Shown here: positions 1-7,859 of the stretch, in pieces | How positions within the stretch are numbered: the stretch's first letter is position 1 | Layout of the letters: each line of letters starts with the position of its first letter | NCBI RefSeq assembly: GCF_028898845.1 | Contig: NZ_CP118574.1 | Coordinates: 7,675,001-7,739,000, forward strand | Reading direction: 5' to 3' | Length of the DNA stretch: 64,000 bases | From: Streptomyces sp. WZ-12 | GTDB taxonomy: Bacteria; Actinomycetota; Actinomycetes; Streptomycetales; Streptomycetaceae | Program-made: the position numbers and the translations under genes | The notes under the pieces: generated by a model | The model's database searches: none | Told to the model about the DNA's origin: nothing | Seen by the model: the letters and a program-made list of their open reading frames with translations, nothing else

Positions 1-1147
1 AGGTCAGGGCCAGTACGGGGAAGCCGCCGGCGGCCAGTACCGGTCCGGACGCGACCCCGCCGGTCGCGCCGGCCAGCGCGATCCCGACGTCGACCAGCCC
101 CTGGGTCGCCGCGCGGCGGGCCGGCGGCAGCGCGTCGGTGACCAGGGCGGTGCCGCTGACCAGCCCGAAGTTCCAGCCGAGGCCCAGCAGCACCAGTGCC
201 ACGGCGAGCGCGGGCACCGAGTGCGGCGGGGCGAGGGTGGCGAGCAGCCCGGCGCCGAGCAGCGTCACCCCGGACGCCGCGGCCACCCGGTGCGGCCCGA
301 TCCGGTCGACCAACGCCCCGGTGAGCGGCGAGGGCAGGAACATCGCCCCGACGTGCAGGGCGATCACCAGACCGGCCGCCTGGGTGCCGTGGCCGTGCGC
401 CCGCAGGTGCACCGGCGTCATGGTCATCAGCGCGATCATCACCAGTTGGGTGAGGACCATGACGGCGGCGCCGGCCGCCAGGGCGCGGCGCCGCACCCGC
501 CCGGGGCCGTCCGGCGCCGGTGCGTTCGTCCCGCTCCGCTCCGGTTCCCCCGCCGCGGGTGGCGGTGCGGGCCGCCACCGGACGGCCAGGACGGCGGCGG
601 CCGCCCCGAAGGCCGCGGCGGCCAGCAGGAACGGGCCGGCGAGCCGGGGCACGCCCCAGGTCACGGCCAAGTCCCCGGTCACCGTCACCAAGTTGGGGCC
701 GGCCACCGCGCCGAGCGTGGTGGCGACGAGCACGGTGCTCACCGCGCGCCCGCGCCGCTCCGGCGGGACCAGCTCGGCGCCCGCGTAACGGGCCATCAGG
801 TTCGTCGCGGTGCCCGCCCCGTAGACCAGCAGCGACGGGAACAGCAGCAGGGCGCTGTGCAGCGCCGCGGCGGCCACCACCCCCAGACTGCCGAGCGCGC
901 CGGCCCCGTACCCGAGCGCGAGTCCGAGGCGGCGGCCCCGGAGTTGGGAGAGCCGGCCGATGGCCGCGGCGCCCAGTGCGGCGCCGCCGGTGAACAGGGC
1001 GCTGGGCACCCCGGCCAGCCCGGTCGAGCCCAGCAGGTCCTCGGCGAGCAGCGCGCCGACCGTGATCCCGGCCGCCAGGCCGGCCCCGCTGAGCACCTGC
1101 GCGCACACCAGGACGGTCAGCGGCCGCCGCGGCGCGGCGACGCTCAT
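1..1147 (-). CDS. MFS transporter, C-terminus beyond window edge
   Basis: Major facilitator superfamily permease, probably an exporter. The minus-strand frame starts at the ATG at 1147 and stays open to base 1, giving about 382 residues. Translation shows repeated 20-residue hydrophobic segments, a basic loop (GRLSQLRGRRLG) after the second segment and a central hydrophilic stretch separating two halves, as in 12-helix MFS proteins. The ATG overlaps the stop of the preceding gene (ATGA), so it is translationally coupled as the last visible gene of the peptide operon at 3207-1. That position suggests export of, or self-resistance to, the operon's peptide product; this is inference. Substrate unknown. 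Confidence 0.8.
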   Translation of the reverse strand, partial: MSVAAPRRPLTVLVCAQVLSGAGLAAGITVGALLAEDLLGSTGLAGVPSALFTGGAALGAAAIGRLSQLRGRRLGLALGYGAGALGSLGVVAAAALHSALLLFPSLLVYGAGTATNLMARYAGAELVPPERRGRAVSTVLVATTLGAVAGPNLVTVTGDLAVTWGVPRLAGPFLLAAAAFGAAAAVLAVRWRPAPPPAAGEPERSGTNAPAPDGPGRVRRRALAAGAAVMVLTQLVMIALMTMTPVHLRAHGHGTQAAGLVIALHVGAMFLPSPLTGALVDRIGPHRVAAASGVTLLGAGLLATLAPPHSVPALAVALVLLGLGWNFGLVSGTALVTDALPPARRAATQGLVDVGIALAGATGGVASGPVLAAGGFPVLALT

Positions 1148-1683
1148 GCGGCCCGCGGCTCCAGCGCCGCGATCTCCGCCAGGGACCACCCCAGTCGCCG
1201 GTGCAGGAAGCGGACGATGGTCCAGTGCGGCAGGGCGCCCTCGTCGAACGGGCCGAACTCCCGGCAGTACAAGGGGATCCAGCGCAGCGCCTCGTCGAGC
1301 GCCCGCTCGCGCCCCGGCTCCTGTTGGTACTCCTCGTAGCCGATGCTGCGGTGCTCGATGAAGTACCGGCCGGGCAGCCGCTGCTCGCACAGCGCGCGGT
1401 ACTCCCGGGTCTGGAGGATGAGGTAGTGCCAGATCTCGTCGATGTCCTGCTCGACGGGGAGGAACAGCCCGCCGAGCCGGTCGCGGTGGCGCGAGACGAG
1501 GTAGAGGTAGCGCAGGCACTCGGTGAGCTGGCGCGCCACGTACTCCTCGGACTCCCCGGTCAGGGCCGTGAAGTGGGCCAGGACCTCGTCGTGCAGCGGC
1601 CGGCCGAGGAGGTCCCGCAGCTCCTCGGCGGAGACCGGCGGGGGTGCGGCCGACGCGGTGGGCGCGGTGGTCCGGTGGGTCAT
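1144..1683 (-). CDS. Small protein with DEIWH motif (GRDP-like), putative RiPP tailoring or partner protein
   Basis: 179-residue soluble protein of unknown function. After a Pro/Ala/Thr-rich start it has a helical core. The most conserved-looking part is DIDEIWHYLILQTREY near residues 88-103. It resembles the D-x-x-W-H-x-x-I-x-x-T-x-x-Y signature of glycine-rich-domain (GRDP-like) proteins and of small bacterial homologues; this comparison is from memory. A second aromatic/acidic block (YCREFGPFDEGALPHW) follows. Its ATG overlaps the stop of the adenylate-forming enzyme (ATGA) and its stop overlaps the MFS start, so all three are made together. A role in maturing or carrying the GCIS-repeat peptide is inferred only from position. 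Confidence 0.7.
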   Translation of the reverse strand: MTHRTTAPTASAAPPPVSAEELRDLLGRPLHDEVLAHFTALTGESEEYVARQLTECLRYLYLVSRHRDRLGGLFLPVEQDIDEIWHYLILQTREYRALCEQRLPGRYFIEHRSIGYEEYQQEPGRERALDEALRWIPLYCREFGPFDEGALPHWTIVRFLHRRLGWSLAEIAALEPRAA

Positions 1684-2921
1684 GCCTCTCCTCTCGCGAG
1701 CCAGGAGTACTTCCCGGACCGGCCGATGGGGATGTGCGGGCGGTGGTCGAGCCGGCAGTGCCGGCCGGTGAGTTCGCCGACGGCGCGCTCCAACGCGGTG
1801 GACTCCGAGGCCTTCAGGGGCGCGCCGTTGAAGGTGGTGTACGCCAGGCGCGCCTCGGCGGTGCCCTCCAGGCGCAGTTGGTGGACGAAGACCTGCGCGG
1901 TCGCCCCGGCGACGCAGCGGTCCAGGTCGCCCTGGGCCACCGGGCCGTGCCGGGTGGGCAGCAACTCCTTCTCCCGGCCGCAGAATTGGGCGATCCGCTG
2001 CGGGTCGGGGGTGCCGTCCGTGGTCCGTACGCAGTCGCCGGAGCGGTACCGGATCAGCGGCATGTAGGGGTTGCGGACGCTGGAGACGATGAGGTGGTAC
2101 AGGGTGCTGCCGGGCGCGACGGGGTGCAGTTCGACGCTCATCTTGTCCAGGTGCGGGCGGTAGTTGCCGCGCCGGTCGCTGGAGTAGAGGTAGCCGAGCT
2201 CGGTGCTGCCGAAGAGGTCGATGATCGGGCAGGCGAAGTGCTGGTGGAGGAACCGCCGCACGTTCACCGGGGTGTACTCGTAGGCGTGGATGATGCTGGC
2301 GGGCGGCGGGAAGTCGTCCCACAGACCCCACTCGCCGACCTTCCGCACCAGATGGGCGAGGTGGTAGCCGGAGCAGTCGAGGTGGTACCAGCCCTGGGGA
2401 TGGGCCTCTTGGGCGGTGCGGATCTCGTCGAGCATGCGGACGGTGTCGTCGCGGCTCCACAGTGCCGGGTCGAGCCGCAGGTTGAGGTAACCGGTGCGGT
2501 CGTCCAGCCGGCGGTCCTCGGGGCCGGGCACGGGGTCGGGGACGGCGCCGCGCTTGGCGGCGTTGACCCGCGCGACGTGCTCGGTCGCCAGGACGGTGGT
2601 CAACGAGACCCGGTGGCACCCCGCTTCCCAGGTGGCGGCGAGGTCGGGGTGCTCGCTCCACAACCGGTAGTAGGAGTGCAGCAGGAAGTACGGGGGCCGG
2701 ATGAGCTGCATGCGGGCGTGGTTGGTGCCCGTGGAGAGCACGAACTCGGCCTCGCCGGACTCCAGCGCGGCGGCCAGCCGGGGAGTCATCCAGTTGTCCG
2801 GGAAGCCGCGGGCGATCTGCGGTTTGTCGAGCACCGGGAAATGGCCCTTCGCCAGTGCCTCGCGGTAGATCGGGATGTCGCGGATCTGCTCGATGACCTC
2901 GGCGGTCGGCTGGCCTTCCAT
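1680..2921 (-). CDS. PaaK/CapK-like adenylate-forming enzyme in peptide operon
   Basis: 413-residue member of the ANL (acyl-CoA ligase/adenylate-forming) superfamily, nearest in form to phenylacetate-CoA ligase and CapK-like proteins of about 400-450 residues. Visible motifs in order: STGTNHARMQL (nucleotide P-loop equivalent, about residue 63), DLFGSTELGYL (A5-type motif, about residue 244), RYRSGD (A7-type, about residue 302) and a C-terminal IGRSGKYSWL with the Lys expected in the A10 motif. It should activate a carboxylate as acyl-AMP. The ATG at 2921 was chosen because the protein then begins just before the first conserved helix. It lies 121 bp after the peptide gene and overlaps the next gene by ATGA. 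Substrate unknown; the precursor peptide or a small acid are both possible. Confidence 0.78.
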   Translation of the reverse strand: MEGQPTAEVIEQIRDIPIYREALAKGHFPVLDKPQIARGFPDNWMTPRLAAALESGEAEFVLSTGTNHARMQLIRPPYFLLHSYYRLWSEHPDLAATWEAGCHRVSLTTVLATEHVARVNAAKRGAVPDPVPGPEDRRLDDRTGYLNLRLDPALWSRDDTVRMLDEIRTAQEAHPQGWYHLDCSGYHLAHLVRKVGEWGLWDDFPPPASIIHAYEYTPVNVRRFLHQHFACPIIDLFGSTELGYLYSSDRRGNYRPHLDKMSVELHPVAPGSTLYHLIVSSVRNPYMPLIRYRSGDCVRTTDGTPDPQRIAQFCGREKELLPTRHGPVAQGDLDRCVAGATAQVFVHQLRLEGTAEARLAYTTFNGAPLKASESTALERAVGELTGRHCRLDHRPHIPIGRSGKYSWLARGEA

Positions 2922-3015
2922 GGGATACCTCGGGTCTGTACGGGCGGGGGTGCGCCCCGTTGCGTGGGTGGTGCGGTGCCCGCGGCGGGCCGGTGGCGGG
3001 AAGTTGGACCGTCGG

Positions 3016-3031
3016 CGGCCCGCCGGGGCCG
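3016..3031 (-). terminator. Hairpin between peptide gene and ligase gene (attenuator-like)
   Basis: CGGCCC-GCCG-GGGCCG forms a perfect 6-bp GC stem with a 4-nt loop, 11 bases after the stop codon of the 54-residue peptide gene. A stem placed directly after a precursor gene would raise the ratio of precursor to enzyme mRNA, as in many RiPP operons. No U-tract follows, which is usual in Streptomyces. Confidence 0.5.
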
Positions 3032-3042
3032 TCAGCCGGACG

Positions 3043-3207
3043 TCAGGAGATGCAGCCGCTCTTGGGCGCGGCGCTGATGCAGCCCGCCTTGGGGGCGGCG
3101 CTGATGCAGCCGTGCTTCGCCGTCCGCGGGTCCTGCCCGGCGGAGTTGGCGGCCACCCAGCTCTGCCAGACGTCGTCCTGGGCCATCTTCTTGATGAGCT
3201 GCTCCAT
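3043..3207 (-). CDS. Putative RiPP precursor peptide with three GCIS core repeats
   Basis: 54-residue peptide. The start at 3207 has a near-perfect Shine-Dalgarno GGAGGT with 4 bases between it and the ATG. Residues 1-31 look like a leader (MEQLIKKMAQDDVWQSW, then AANSAGQDP). From residue 32 the sequence is built of 9-residue units: HGCISAAPK, AGCISAAPK and a final SGCIS. Every GCIS unit is preceded by K plus one variable residue (H, A, S), and the peptide ends exactly at the third unit. Three Cys and three Ser at fixed spacing are typical of a multi-core substrate for modification. It is first in an operon with an adenylate-forming enzyme, a DEIWH protein and an MFS exporter. I do not recognise it as a member of a named RiPP class. 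Confidence 0.75.
   Translation of the reverse strand: MEQLIKKMAQDDVWQSWVAANSAGQDPRTAKHGCISAAPKAGCISAAPKSGCIS
3046..3114 (-). repeat. Tandem 27-bp repeats encoding XGCISAAPK
   Basis: Two and a half 27-bp direct repeats in the 3' part of the peptide gene encode residues 32-54. The amino-acid unit is X-G-C-I-S-A-A-P-K with X = H, A or S. On the plus strand the unit is recognisable as GATGCAGCC followed by (C/G)(G/C)CTTGGG and GGCGGC, recurring three times. The copies are close but not identical. Confidence 0.85.
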
Positions 3208-3286
3208 GGGACCTCCAAAGGTGTGGGAAGAGGGGAGCGCGGCGCCTCGCGGTCCGTGATGACCTGCGCCGATGCCGGCACTTCGA

Positions 3287-3315
3287 AAGTAAAAGAATTG
3301 CCAAGTGGCTGTCAA
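3287..3315 (-). promoter_or_regulatory. Candidate sigma-70-type promoter of the peptide operon
   Basis: Reading the minus strand, TTGACA (3315-3310) is followed by a 17-base spacer and TTACTT (3292-3287). This -35/-10 pair lies about 80 bases upstream of the peptide start codon, in the least GC-rich stretch of the divergent intergenic region. TTGACA is a perfect -35 match; the -10 is weaker. Confidence 0.5.
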
Positions 3316-3355
3316 TGAAAGGCAATGTGAAGCCGCGCGGAACAAGGGGCGGTGC

Positions 3356-3383
3356 GCCAACTTTGGCGAGATTCCGCCGGAAT
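3356..3383. promoter_or_regulatory. Two short inverted repeats in the divergent intergenic region
   Basis: GCCAA-CT-TTGGC (3356-3367) and ATTCC-GCC-GGAAT (3371-3383) lie next to each other between the minus-strand peptide operon and the plus-strand hypX-like gene. Either could be an operator serving one or both genes. The 3208-3585 interval otherwise holds only the promoter above and the leader of the HypX-like gene. Confidence 0.3.
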
Positions 3384-3585
3384 GGCCGGTCCCCGAACTT
3401 CTGACGTGTAGTCAACTAACGTGACACTGCCGCCGCGGAACGCCGCCCGTCCTCCCTCGTCCACCGCCTGGCGGCCCCGGCCCGGATGCGATCGGGTGAC
3501 CTGCCCAGCGGGTCCGCCGCCCACCCGCGGCGCGCGCGGAACGATCGCCACGTCCACCGGTTCCAGCCACCTCAGGGAGCCCGCT

Positions 3586-5319
3586 GTGCGCATCCTGCTC
3601 CTCGCCGGCGCCTTCAACAGCCTGACCCAGCGCGTCCACGCCGAACTCGCCGACCGCGGCCACCACCTCGGCGTCGAACTGGTCACCCGCGACACCCCGT
3701 TGGCCGCGCTGGTGCCCCGACACGCCCCGGACCTGATCGTCGCGCCGATGCTCACCACCGCCGTCCCCCGGGAGGTCTGGTCCGCCCGGCCCTGCCTGAT
3801 CGTCCACCCCGGCCCGCTCGGCGACCGCGGCCCCTCCTCGGTGGACTGGGCGGTCCACCTGGGCGCGGACCGCTGGGGCGTCACCGTCCTCCAGGCCAAC
3901 GACGAGTGGGACGGCGGCGATGTCTGGGCGACCGCCGAGTGCCCGGTCCCCGAGGTCGGCAAGAGCGACCTGTACCGCAACGAGATCGCCGACGCCGCCC
4001 TCGCGGCGCTGCTGACCGCCGTCGACCGCTTCGCCGCCGGCACCCACCGCCCACAGCCGCAGCACACCCTGCCCGCAGCGCGCCTCCTCGGCCGCCCCCG
4101 CCCGCGGCTCCGTCAGGACGACCGCCGCATCGACTGGGCCGCCGACCCCACCGCGTCCGTCCTGCGCACCCTGCGCGCCGCCGACTCCCGCCCCGGCGTC
4201 CGGGACCAACTCCTCGGCGGCACCTGGTTCCTGCACGGTGGCCACCGGGAGTCCACCCTCACCGGGCGCCCCGGCGAACTGCTCGCCACCCGCCACGGCG
4301 CGCTCTGCCGGGCGACCGTCGACGGCGCGGTCTGGATCCCCGAGCTCCGCCCGGCGCGCGCCCCCGGTGAACCCGCCCCCATCAAGCTGCCCGCCACCCT
4401 GGCGCTCGGCGACCGACTCCCCCCACTGCCCGAGATCCCGGCCCCGTTGGAGCCCGACGACGCCCACCGCACCTGGGCCGACATCCGCTACCACGAGGAC
4501 GGGCCGGCCGGATTCCTCCGCTTCTCCTTCCCCGGCGGCGCGTTGAGCACCGACCAGTGCCGCCGGCTGCTCGCCGCCTACGAGTACGCCCGCACCCGCC
4601 CCACCTCCGTCCTGGTCCTCGGCGGGCAGCGGGACTTCTTCGCCAACGGCATCCACCTCAACGTCATCGAGGCCGCCGCCGACCCCGCCGCGGAGTCCTG
4701 GGCCAACATCAACGCCATCGACGACCTCGTCCACGCCGTACTGACCACCACCGACCGGCTGGTGGTCGCCGCGCTCGGCGGCAACGCGGCGGCCGGCGGG
4801 GCGATGCTCGCGCTCGCCGCCGACGAGGTCTGGAGCCGCGCCGCCGCGGTCCTCAACCCGCACTACCGGCTGATGGGCCTCCACGGTTCGGAATACTGGA
4901 CGTACACCCTGCCCCGCCGGGTCGGCCCGGAGACCGCCGACTACCTGATGCACCGCGCGCTGCCGATCACCGCGGCCCGCGCCCAACGGCTCGGCCTGGT
5001 CGACCGGGTCGTCGACTGCCCCGCGGGGGAGTTCGGCGACCGCGTCGGTCGGCTCGCCCGCCGGTTGGCCGCCTCGCCCGGCGTCCAGTCCCGGATCGCC
5101 GCGAAGAAGGACCGCCGGGAGCGCGACGAGGCAGCGCGGCCGCTCGCCGCTTACCGGGACGACGAACTCGCCCGTATGCACCGCACCTTCTTCGATCCGG
5201 ACGCCCCCTACCACGCGCTGCGCCGCGCCTTCGTCCGCAAGGAGCCGTCGGCCGGCACCCCGGAGCACCTCAACGCCCCCGCAGCGCGGGTCGGCTGCAC
5301 GGCGGGCACCACCGGCTGA
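3586..5319 (+). CDS. hypX: HypX/HoxX-type formyltransferase-crotonase fusion
   Basis: 577-residue two-domain protein of the HypX family. In characterised members the N-terminal domain takes the formyl group of N10-formyl-tetrahydrofolate and the C-terminal enoyl-CoA-hydratase-like domain releases CO from formyl-CoA, supplying the CO ligand of [NiFe]-hydrogenase. Here residues 1-290 resemble methionyl-tRNA formyltransferase, with the family-typical HPGPLGDRGPSSVDWA at about 74-89. From about residue 300 a crotonase fold follows (RDFFANGIHLNVIE; GNAAAGGAMLALAADEVW). The GTG at 3586 with GGGAG upstream gives the usual family length; an upstream GTG at 3420 would add an unmatched extension. No hydrogenase or other hyp gene occurs in the window; the gene is divergent from the peptide operon. 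Confidence 0.82.
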   Translation: MRILLLAGAFNSLTQRVHAELADRGHHLGVELVTRDTPLAALVPRHAPDLIVAPMLTTAVPREVWSARPCLIVHPGPLGDRGPSSVDWAVHLGADRWGVTVLQANDEWDGGDVWATAECPVPEVGKSDLYRNEIADAALAALLTAVDRFAAGTHRPQPQHTLPAARLLGRPRPRLRQDDRRIDWAADPTASVLRTLRAADSRPGVRDQLLGGTWFLHGGHRESTLTGRPGELLATRHGALCRATVDGAVWIPELRPARAPGEPAPIKLPATLALGDRLPPLPEIPAPLEPDDAHRTWADIRYHEDGPAGFLRFSFPGGALSTDQCRRLLAAYEYARTRPTSVLVLGGQRDFFANGIHLNVIEAAADPAAESWANINAIDDLVHAVLTTTDRLVVAALGGNAAAGGAMLALAADEVWSRAAAVLNPHYRLMGLHGSEYWTYTLPRRVGPETADYLMHRALPITAARAQRLGLVDRVVDCPAGEFGDRVGRLARRLAASPGVQSRIAAKKDRRERDEAARPLAAYRDDELARMHRTFFDPDAPYHALRRAFVRKEPSAGTPEHLNAPAARVGCTAGTTG

Positions 5320-5321
5320 GC

Positions 5322-5349
5322 GGGCCGGCGGCCGCCCGTGCGCCGGCCC
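5322..5349. terminator. Terminator hairpin between convergent genes
   Basis: GGGCCGGCG - 10-nt loop - CGCCGGCCC, a perfect 9-bp stem lying 2 bases after the hypX stop and before the end of the convergent regulator gene. It could serve both strands. Confidence 0.5.
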
Positions 5350-5376
5350 CGGCCCGTCCCGCCCGCGCGCCCGGCC

Positions 5377-5925
5377 TCAGGCGGTGGGCAGGTACTTGTA
5401 CCCGACGCCGAAGACGGTGCTGATCAACTTCCGGCGGCCCGGGCCCAGTCGGCGCCGAAGACGGGCGATGTGCACGTCCACCGTGCGCGCGCTGGAGCGG
5501 CAGTCGGGCCAGACCGCGACCATCAACTGCTGTCGGGTGAAGGCGCGCCGCGGGTGCAGTACCAGGTGGGCCAGCAGGTCGAACTCCAGCCGGGGGACGT
5601 CGAGCTGTCGCCCGTCGATGGCGACCGTGCGGGCCGCGGTGTCGATCTCGATCGGTTCCGCCGCGGCCTCCCCGACCGGTTGTTGCGGCTCGGTGGGCAT
5701 CACGGACGGGTCGGTGCAGGACGGGGCGAGGATGATGTGCACCTTGTCGGAGGCCAATCGGCGCACCGATACGGGCTCCAGGTCGTGCAGGGTGAGTTGC
5801 CACTTGCCATCGGGGAGCCGGTCGACCGCCAGGGGTGGTCCTCCGCCGGAGGCGGCCTTTGCCGGCCGGCCGTAATCGGCATCCGGGCGCAACGCAAGGG
5901 GGGTCGTCGACGCGTTCATAAACAT
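5377..5925 (-). CDS. Winged-helix regulator, OmpR/GlnR-type DNA-binding domain without receiver
   Basis: 182-residue protein. Residues from about 90 to the end form a typical OmpR-family C-terminal winged helix: LEFDLLAHLVLHPRRAFTRQ, then RTVDVHIARLRRRLG and the wing FGVGYKY. The N-terminal 80 residues have no phospho-acceptor Asp pattern of a receiver domain, so activity is probably not controlled by ordinary two-component phosphorylation. The ATG at 5925 (MFMNAS) or the one at 5919 are both possible; AGAGGA lies about 14 bases upstream of the first. It converges on hypX and is the only regulator near the peptide operon, so a role there is possible but unproven. Confidence 0.7.
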   Translation of the reverse strand: MFMNASTTPLALRPDADYGRPAKAASGGGPPLAVDRLPDGKWQLTLHDLEPVSVRRLASDKVHIILAPSCTDPSVMPTEPQQPVGEAAAEPIEIDTAARTVAIDGRQLDVPRLEFDLLAHLVLHPRRAFTRQQLMVAVWPDCRSSARTVDVHIARLRRRLGPGRRKLISTVFGVGYKYLPTA

Positions 5926-6431
5926 GATCTGGGCCCATTCCTCTTGCAAAGCAGGCGTGTTCGGACAGACATGGCGGTGCTCGACGTGCGACCCACGGTT
6001 CTTGCTGCAACCGCGGTCGCTGCGCGGTCCGGTGTGCGGAGCGGGGGCCGACGCCCCGGCACTCGTGATGCGGGTGCGCTCGGCGGGGCGATCGCCCTCC
6101 CCTCCCTGTTGGGGAGTGCGTTCGCGCCCGTGCCCGTGCTCAGCGGTGACGAGAAGAACCGTCACTGCACCGGTGCGAACGAACGCTACATGTGATCGCG
6201 CGCTTCCGGATAGTAGCTTCCGCTAATGACGGGCGTTCTTGAGCCGATTTCATCTTTTGCACTTCCGGCTTGCCGTCGGGTCGATTCGAGGCGGCCGGCG
6301 GCCCGGAGTCCCGCGCCGCCGGCGGTCGGGAATCGGCTCCCCGGCCTCGATTTCCTTACAACCTCCTTATGGATTCCGGGAGTCTCCCGTAAGGGTTCTG
6401 TCGCACAAGACCTTTACCGCAGGGTGAGGCC
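5926..6431. promoter_or_regulatory. Divergent intergenic region, about 500 bp
   Basis: Separates the minus-strand winged-helix regulator from the plus-strand MFS pump. I see a direct repeat CTTCCG(G/C) around 6206-6226, an inverted repeat GTGAC-10 nt-GTCAC near 6146-6165, and relatively AT-rich patches near 6205-6260 and 6350-6420 that probably hold promoters. No convincing gene is present; short open frames lack ribosome binding sites and Streptomyces codon bias. Confidence 0.35.
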
Positions 6432-7859
6432 ATGGACGCGCACACGGCCGGCCGGCCGCCCCGTACCCTCCCCCCGCCCGACAACTCCCCACCGGGACGC
6501 GGAAGATGGCTGCCTCTGGTGGCCGCCTGCCTGGGGACCTTCCTGCTGCTGGTCTACGCGACGGCCGTGACGGTGGCGCTGCCGCGGATGGCCGGCGCGC
6601 GGCACGCCGGCTTCGGCGCCCTGCAATGGATCACCGACGTCTACACCCTCGCCCTGGCCGGGCTGTTGCTGGGCATGGGCTCGCTCGGTGACGTCCTGGG
6701 CCGCAAGCGCCTGTACGTCCTGGGCCTGACCGTCTTCACCGCCGCCACCCTGGCCTGTGCACTGGCCGGAAACGTCCGCCTGCTGATCGCCGCGCGTGCG
6801 GTGCAGGGCATTGCGGGCGCCGCGATGTTCGCCACCCTCGTTCCACTGATCGGCCTGGCCTACACCGGACGGGACCGGGCCCGTGCGTTCGCCGTCTGGG
6901 GCGCGGTCGCCGGCGCCGCCGCCGGCATCGGCAACGTCGCCGGCGGCATGCTCACCCAACTGCTCTCCTGGCAGTGGATCTTCTACGGTGCGCTGCCGGT
7001 CTGCGCGGTGGCGCTCTGGCTGGCCACCAAGGTGCCGGCCGACCACGCCCGCACCGCCGCCCGGATCGACTGGCCGGGTATCGCCACCTTCAGCCTCGCC
7101 GCGACCGGCATCACCTTCGGCTTCATCCGGGGTGGCGAGGCCGGTTGGGGCGCCGGCTCGACCCTGGCGGGCTTCGGGCTCGGTGCGGCGCTGCTGTTCG
7201 CCTTCGCCCTCGTGGAACGCGCCGCGGAGCGCCCGATGGTGCCGCTCGGCCTCTTCCGCGCCCCGGCCTTCAACGGGCTGCTGCTCGCCTCCGGCGCCTA
7301 CTACCTGGGTGGGTTCGCCTTCCTGCCGGTGCTCTCCCTCTGGCTCCAAAACGGCGTCGGGCTCAGCTCGTTCGCCACCTCGCTGGTCATCACCGCCCAG
7401 CCGGTGGCCTTCTTCGCGACCTCCGCGCTGGCCGGTGGGGCGCTGCACCGGATGCCCGCCCGGTGGAGCGTCGGCGGCGGCACCCTCCTGGTGGCCGCCG
7501 GTGACCTGCTGCTCCTCCTGGTCCAACCGGGCTCGTCCTGGCCGGTGTTGCTGCCCGGCCTGATCGTCACCGGCATCGGCGCCGGGCTGGTCTCGCCGGT
7601 CCTGCCGGCGCTGGCGATGGCCTCGGCGGATCCGGCCCACAGCGGGGTCGCCAGCGCGGCCTCCAACAGCGCCCGTCAGCTCGGACTGGCCCTGGGCATC
7701 GCCCTGTTGGGCACCGTCTTCCACCGCTCCGTACCCGGCACCGGCGCCGGCGCGTCGCCCGGGGCGTATGCGGCGGGGCTGGGCGCGGTGTTCCTGGTGG
7801 CGGGGGCGGTCGCGGCGCTCGGGGGTGTGGTGGCGTGGCTGGTGTGCCAGAAGGAGTGA
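6432..7859 (+). CDS. DHA2-family MFS drug/metabolite exporter, 14 TM
   Basis: 475-residue proton-driven exporter of the EmrB/QacA (DHA2) type. About 14 hydrophobic segments are visible. Family motifs include the early QWITDVYTLALAGLLL, motif A in loop 2-3 (GSLGDVLGRKRLYVLG), and the antiporter-like G-rich helix 5 (WGAVAGAAAGIGNVAGG) followed by WQWIFY. GGTGAGG precedes the ATG at 6432. It stands alone, divergent from the winged-helix regulator gene across a 500-bp region that may carry shared control sites. Substrate cannot be read from the sequence. Confidence 0.88.
   Translation: MDAHTAGRPPRTLPPPDNSPPGRGRWLPLVAACLGTFLLLVYATAVTVALPRMAGARHAGFGALQWITDVYTLALAGLLLGMGSLGDVLGRKRLYVLGLTVFTAATLACALAGNVRLLIAARAVQGIAGAAMFATLVPLIGLAYTGRDRARAFAVWGAVAGAAAGIGNVAGGMLTQLLSWQWIFYGALPVCAVALWLATKVPADHARTAARIDWPGIATFSLAATGITFGFIRGGEAGWGAGSTLAGFGLGAALLFAFALVERAAERPMVPLGLFRAPAFNGLLLASGAYYLGGFAFLPVLSLWLQNGVGLSSFATSLVITAQPVAFFATSALAGGALHRMPARWSVGGGTLLVAAGDLLLLLVQPGSSWPVLLPGLIVTGIGAGLVSPVLPALAMASADPAHSGVASAASNSARQLGLALGIALLGTVFHRSVPGTGAGASPGAYAAGLGAVFLVAGAVAALGGVVAWLVCQKE

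Noticed and set aside
3586..5319. Hydrogenase maturation locus.
   Set aside because: Both sides were checked for hypA-F and hydrogenase subunits; none is in the window, so only the single gene is called.
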